From contig CAJBIL010000100.1 in NCBI GenBank assembly GCA_903953145.1, positions 1-18,101 on the forward strand: DNA of 18,101 nucleotides. The letters run 5' to 3'. A program made the translations under genes and the position numbers. How positions within the stretch are numbered: position 1 is the stretch's first letter; each line of letters begins with the position of its first letter. Under the pieces are notes generated by a model. The model saw only the letters and a program-made list of their open reading frames with translations. It was not told the origin of the DNA and ran no database searches. Shown one piece after another: positions 14,115 through 18,101 of the stretch. This DNA comes from an uncultured beta proteobacterium (GTDB taxonomy: Bacteria; Pseudomonadota; Gammaproteobacteria; Burkholderiales; Rhodocyclaceae).

Positions 14115-17100
14115 TCAGCCAACTTCAAGCAAACGTCCGTCGGCAAATACAAGCGCACCGCGAACCCGGAACCCGGAAAAAATAGACGCAACCGCCTGCA
14201 TATAATCAATTACCTGCGTCTGATAGGCGGCCATATAAGGGGTATCACTACCCGAGCTTTTGTAATCGAGGACCCACAGTTCATCATCAAGCTCGACCAG
14301 CCGGTCAATACGGCGCAGCGTGCCGTCACTGGCCGAAAGATCGATCTCATTCCAGGCACGGCGAAAAATCGCCGGATCGAAGAAGCGCTGCAAAACCGGT
14401 GCCACAAGCAAACATTCGGCGGTTGGCAAAACATGGTGATAATCGGTATCGGAAAACCCCAGTTCACGCCACCATCCATCAGCACTGACCTTGCCGGTGC
14501 GACGCTCAAGCAAGGCGTGCAGGAGAATCCCGAAGCGCTCACCTGCATTGGGTGTTGTACGCAACTCACCGACCTGCGGCAACGGCACGGAAACAGACGT
14601 AACGGGAACCAAGGGCATTGACGCTGATTCAAGCTTCTGCGCCTGCGGCAACGCGTCGCCGTGAAGCAAGCCGCTACCGATTTTTTCCAGCGCCGCTTCG
14701 AGCCGGCGATACGGCGTGTTTTCGTTGTCACGCGAACCGGCAATGCCGCTGGCGATAAATACTTGGCGAGCCCGCGTAATGGCAACGTAAAGCAGGTTCA
14801 ATTCTTCACGCACGGCAGCAGCATTTTCGGCATCAAACAACAGTTGGCGCGCCGAGCCGCGCTCATCCATACGGCCATAGAAAGAGAAATGACTTGGCGC
14901 TTGAGCATTCGCTGGCCAATCGACCAGCACATCCCAGGCATCGGCGGCACGCGGCACGGCATTGGCGTCAAGCAACCAGACAACGGGGGCTTCCAGTCCC
15001 TTGGCGCCGTGAATGGTGAGAATGCGTACCCGTCCGGTGTCGAGCGCAACATTCTCTGCCTTTCCTTCAATAGAACCTTCATCGGGCGCATCATTTGCAT
15101 CGGCTTCACGCAATTCACGCAACTCATCGATGAAACGCGGCAAGCTCGGGTAACGACCACCATCAAGATCAAGCGCAAGGAGTAGTAGCGCACGCAGATT
15201 GGCTTCGACAGCAGCGCAGGCTGCTGCGGGAACCGCCAGCCGGTAGCGTGCCAGCACCTCGCCCTGATGATAGATACGGTCGATCAGGTCATGTGCCGGC
15301 AGACAGTCGGCTGCAATCAACCATCCGGCTAGCAACTCGGCTGCGCGAGCCAAATGGAGTGAGGCCGCACCAACCTCAACCAAAGACTGCAAGCGCTGCC
15401 ACCAATTCGACTCGGCACGTGCCGCGAGCAACAACAAATCGTTATCACTACAGGCGAAAATCGGGGAACGCAGAGTCTGCGCAAGTTGTAGATCAGCGAC
15501 CGGGGTAACGAGAAATTCAAGCAAGGCCACCACATCGCGTGCTTCAAGCGTTTCGAGGAGGCCGCCGCGCGATGCGGCATCAAAGGGAATGCCTGCAGCA
15601 CCGAGCGCACGCTCGTATTCGGCTAGCTTTCCACGACTGCGCGTAAGCAGCATGATGTCACCAAAGCAGAGCGGGCGCCGCGTAACTGTGCCGTCTGCAA
15701 CACGCTCGTCGACTTGCCAGACACCGACCATCGCGCTGATTTTTTCGGCGAGCCGTTCAGCATCGCGGCGCCGGCGCGAATCCACTGGATCAATGTCTGC
15801 TTCGCGCAACGGATCACGCAGCCCTGCGCGAATGACTGCCTCCTCACCACACTCTTCCACAGCAAACAACGGCAGCAACTCAACTCGGCCCGGCAACAAA
15901 CCCGCCAGCGATATTTGCTCACGAAACGGCGCAAACTCCGGTACGCCGAGAAACAACGCGTTGACCACATCAATGATCGGCTGCGCATTGCGCCGTGTGC
16001 TGTCCTGCTCGCAACGTGCGGCAGAAAAATTGTTCTGCAAAAATTCTGCGGCAGCGGCGAACAACTTAGGCTCGGCACGCCGGAAGCGATAGATCGACTG
16101 CTTCGGATCACCAACCAGAAACACCGCTGGACGCACAGAGTCTGAGTATGCACCGAGCCAGGCCAGTAGAATCTGCCACTGCAGCGGATTGGTGTCCTGG
16201 AACTCATCCAGCAGCACATGGCTGAAACGCGCATCCAGCCTGGCTTGCAGGAAAGCAGCCGTCTCTTCGTCACGCAGCAGTTGCAGGACGCGCCATTCGG
16301 CATCGACAAAATCGATCTGCCGGCGCGCCGCCTTGAAAGCTTCAACATGCCCCAGAAATGCCTGCAAAACACGGCAGGCGTGCTGGTTGAAAGCGTAGAC
16401 ACGCTCCTCGAGTTGTTGTGCCAGGCAATCGAGAATTCGCCCACCCAAATGGCAATGCAGGTCAAGGAAACGTGCCGCCTGATCGGCGCCAAAACGCTTG
16501 TCGAGCGCCTTGGATGGCTTGCGTGAACGTAGCGTATCCGTTTTTGTCAGCAGCGCCTCGCGTAGCCCGGCAAAGCGCTCGTAAATAGACCCGATAGCGA
16601 GTGCCCTGGAAAGACTGACGCTAAGCTTTTTATCCGTTTCCAACTCACTCATTGCGAGCAGCCCGAGATAAGCGTGGAATTCAGGCGCCCATTCATCAAC
16701 AAAGAAGGCAACGAGCGCCGTTGCGCCCTCACCTACACCTAGCCTGGCTCGCAACTCACCAAACACATGGGCAAGCGGCTCAGCGTGCGCCTCCGTAAAA
16801 GCAAGCCATTCAGAACGCCGATCCATGCCCCGCCGAACCAGCCGGCGCGTCGAATCAAGGCCTGCTTCGCCAAGTAGCCAGACAAAACTCCGGCTCAATT
16901 CGGACGCAGGCGCTTTCTGCAACTCAACGGCAAATGACTGCCATAGCTCGTCGAACAGCCGGGAGTCGGTATCAACCAGCGTTGCACCAGCCAGATTGGC
17001 CGACAAGGGCGCAGCAGCGACCAATTGCAAAAACCAGCCGTGAAAGGTATTGACCGCCAGCCCCGGCTGCGCGCCGACAACTCGCTCATAGAGCGAACGC

Positions 17101-17402
17101 GCATTACGAAGCGTCAAGGCATCAAGCGCTACACCGCGTTCAACCAGAAATAACTGCACATTCTCTTCGCGTTCAGTCGCCAGTAAGCGCAGCCAGCCGA
17201 CGACGCGCTCTTCAATCTCGCGCGCCGCTTTACGTGTAAAGGTAATCGCCAGAATTTCGCCCGGCGCCACACCGGCCAGCAGCAATCGCAGAATGCGCGA
17301 AGCAAGTAGCCAGGTCTTGCCGCTACCCGCGCAGGCTTCGACGACCACACTGCGCGATGGATCAAGTGCAACGCTGATCAGGCCAGATGTCGCGTTAGAC
17401 AT
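14115..17402 (-). CDS. addA: AddA-type helicase-nuclease subunit (RecB-like, UvrD superfamily)
   Basis: This protein of 1095 aa is an SF1 UvrD/RecB-type helicase with a C-terminal PD-(D/E)XK nuclease, the active subunit of a double-strand-break resection enzyme. Motif I ACAGSGKT is at 23-30, Ia AITFTRKAA follows, motif II LLDEFQDT at about 397-404, motif III GDPKQSIYRFR at 431-441, motif IV contains DSTRRNAQP, motif V TIHGAKGLE at 796-804 and motif VI LLYVAITRAR at 870-879. The nuclease part shows H962 in GILLHALLERR, D1033 in RRIDRL, and D1046 and K1048 in VLDYKS. I chose the ATG at 17402, which overlaps the addB stop by 8 bp; an in-frame GTG at 17447 would extend it by 15 residues inside addB. 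The Fe-S type partner upstream favours AddAB over RecBCD. Confidence 0.92.
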   Translation of the reverse strand: MSNATSGLISVALDPSRSVVVEACAGSGKTWLLASRILRLLLAGVAPGEILAITFTRKAAREIEERVVGWLRLLATEREENVQLFLVERGVALDALTLRNARSLYERVVGAQPGLAVNTFHGWFLQLVAAAPLSANLAGATLVDTDSRLFDELWQSFAVELQKAPASELSRSFVWLLGEAGLDSTRRLVRRGMDRRSEWLAFTEAHAEPLAHVFGELRARLGVGEGATALVAFFVDEWAPEFHAYLGLLAMSELETDKKLSVSLSRALAIGSIYERFAGLREALLTKTDTLRSRKPSKALDKRFGADQAARFLDLHCHLGGRILDCLAQQLEERVYAFNQHACRVLQAFLGHVEAFKAARRQIDFVDAEWRVLQLLRDEETAAFLQARLDARFSHVLLDEFQDTNPLQWQILLAWLGAYSDSVRPAVFLVGDPKQSIYRFRRAEPKLFAAAAEFLQNNFSAARCEQDSTRRNAQPIIDVVNALFLGVPEFAPFREQISLAGLLPGRVELLPLFAVEECGEEAVIRAGLRDPLREADIDPVDSRRRRDAERLAEKISAMVGVWQVDERVADGTVTRRPLCFGDIMLLTRSRGKLAEYERALGAAGIPFDAASRGGLLETLEARDVVALLEFLVTPVADLQLAQTLRSPIFACSDNDLLLLAARAESNWWQRLQSLVEVGAASLHLARAAELLAGWLIAADCLPAHDLIDRIYHQGEVLARYRLAVPAAACAAVEANLRALLLLALDLDGGRYPSLPRFIDELRELREADANDAPDEGSIEGKAENVALDTGRVRILTIHGAKGLEAPVVWLLDANAVPRAADAWDVLVDWPANAQAPSHFSFYGRMDERGSARQLLFDAENAAAVREELNLLYVAITRARQVFIASGIAGSRDNENTPYRRLEAALEKIGSGLLHGDALPQAQKLESASMPLVPVTSVSVPLPQVGELRTTPNAGERFGILLHALLERRTGKVSADGWWRELGFSDTDYHHVLPTAECLLVAPVLQRFFDPAIFRRAWNEIDLSASDGTLRRIDRLVELDDELWVLDYKSSGSDTPYMAAYQTQVIDYMQAVASIFSGFRVRGALVFADGRLLEVG

Positions 17403-18101
17403 ATTTACTGCGGCACAAGCCGCCCATTTCACACCACTTGCACTCACTTATCGTGCCGTGTGCCGGTAATGTAGAACCAGCATACATTGCGTCAAACGTA
17501 TCGCGAAGACGCCGCCCCTGCGCCGCTGCATCAAACATCAGACTTCCTTCGTCGTCACCGGCAGCAACCGTCACGATACGTTCATCGTCAAGCGCCACAT
17601 AGCCAGCCTGCGCTGCATCACCGTGTAGCAAGGCATACGCGGGCAACTGCACATCGTCGACTAACCGTTCGCGGATTTTTGTTGCCGTCTGAGTCTTGTA
17701 GTCGAGCAGTGAAACACTGGCAGCACCCAGCCCAATCGTATCAACCCGGTCGATCCGCCCATAAAGCTCGATGCCGATGCCATTTTCAAGCGGGAACAGG
17801 CGGCTGACGCACGTTTCGGCCTGCGACCAACGCCAGCCAACAGTCTCGACACCACGTTGCCAGTCAAGATAGGCTGCCTGCCGCTTTTCCCAGCGCAAAC
17901 GCCAACCGATGGCGAGAAAATTATCCTCAACAGCGGGTGCAAAAACTTCTGTCACACAAGCCTGCAAGGCTTCCAGCGCCTCGTTCTCAGGCAGGCCCAG
18001 GATCAATGGGTAACGCGCATGAAAACGCTCGAGTACGCGATGCACCAGCGCACCATAATCACTCTTGCCCATTTCCTCGCTGACCTCGTCCATTTCGCCC
18101 A
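17395..18101 (-). CDS. addB: AddB-type nuclease subunit, C-terminal part (cut by window edge)
   Basis: Only the last 235 or so residues are in the window; the frame stays open to the right edge, so the start lies outside. The part seen is a PD-(D/E)XK (RecB-type) nuclease domain: YGALVHRVLERF with the first histidine, RIDRV with an acidic residue, LLDYKT with the catalytic Asp and Lys, and QLPAYALL. The end contains CKWCEMGGLC, a CxxC-x5-C cluster as in the iron-sulfur staple of AddB, so the partner cysteine should lie upstream of the nuclease domain. The stop overlaps the addA start by 8 bp, implying coupled translation of the two subunits. Other Fe-S nucleases such as Cas4 share these motifs, but the linkage to addA and the C-terminal location favour AddB. 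Confidence 0.85.
   Translation of the reverse strand, partial: GEMDEVSEEMGKSDYGALVHRVLERFHARYPLILGLPENEALEALQACVTEVFAPAVEDNFLAIGWRLRWEKRQAAYLDWQRGVETVGWRWSQAETCVSRLFPLENGIGIELYGRIDRVDTIGLGAASVSLLDYKTQTATKIRERLVDDVQLPAYALLHGDAAQAGYVALDDERIVTVAAGDDEGSLMFDAAAQGRRLRDTFDAMYAGSTLPAHGTISECKWCEMGGLCRSKYV

Noticed and set aside
14661..15185. Long plus-strand open frame (174 codons) antisense to addA
   Set aside because: The addA protein in this stretch has all its conserved motifs, and the antisense translation has no recognisable domain; such frames are common opposite GC-richer genes.
15623..16492. Long open frame (289 codons) on the same strand as addA but in another frame
   Set aside because: Its translation is rich in Arg, Ser, Cys and Trp with no domain, while the addA frame across it carries helicase motifs II to IV.

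Overview
The window is a chromosomal flagellar locus followed by an unrelated metabolic and DNA-repair block, from a Gram-negative proteobacterium. The FleS/FleR pair, the sigma-54-type promoters, the soluble FliH/I/J set and the neighbouring fadD and addAB genes suggest a betaproteobacterium of moderate GC content (for example Rhodocyclales or Nitrosomonadales). That placement is an inference from gene content and protein style; no RNA gene or marker here fixes the genus.

Layout. On the minus strand at the left are fleS (sensor kinase, 1812-2984), fleR (sigma-54 activator, 434-1801) and fliE (38-361). A strong sigma-54 promoter (394-409) lies between fleR and fliE. A divergent intergenic region of about 100 bp (2985-3088) separates this arm from the plus-strand operon fliF-fliG-fliH-fliI-fliJ-fliK-fliL-fliM-fliN (3089-11702). 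Genes in this operon overlap or sit close together, except at the fliI/fliJ gap (54 bp), the fliJ/fliK gap (63 bp, holding a perfect-consensus sigma-54 promoter at 8474-8489) and the fliK/fliL gap (71 bp). The operon ends at fliN; fliOPQR do not follow. From the convergent fadD onward everything is on the minus strand: fadD (11731-13404), a small two-CBS-domain protein (13543-13989), addA (14115-17402) and the 3' end of addB (17395-18101, cut by the window edge).

How the genes work together. FleS would sense an unknown cytoplasmic cue through its PAS domain and phosphorylate FleR. FleR keeps the GAFTGA loop needed to activate sigma-54 RNA polymerase, which would then act at the -24/-12 promoters seen before fliE and fliK and possibly at a weaker one before fliF. 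The products build the MS ring (FliF), its rod adaptor (FliE), the switch or C ring (FliG, FliM, FliN), the export ATPase complex (FliH, FliI, FliJ), the hook-length ruler (FliK) and the stator-associated FliL. AddA and AddB together would form a double-strand-break resection helicase-nuclease.

I see no defence system, mobile element, CRISPR array or clearly undescribed system. The points most worth a second look are two C8 homopolymer tracts in the 5' part of fliK, each of which would truncate FliK if it slipped by one base; the sigma-54 promoters with palindromes over their -24 elements; and the rearranged operon (fleSR-fliE divergent from fliF, with fliOPQR absent).
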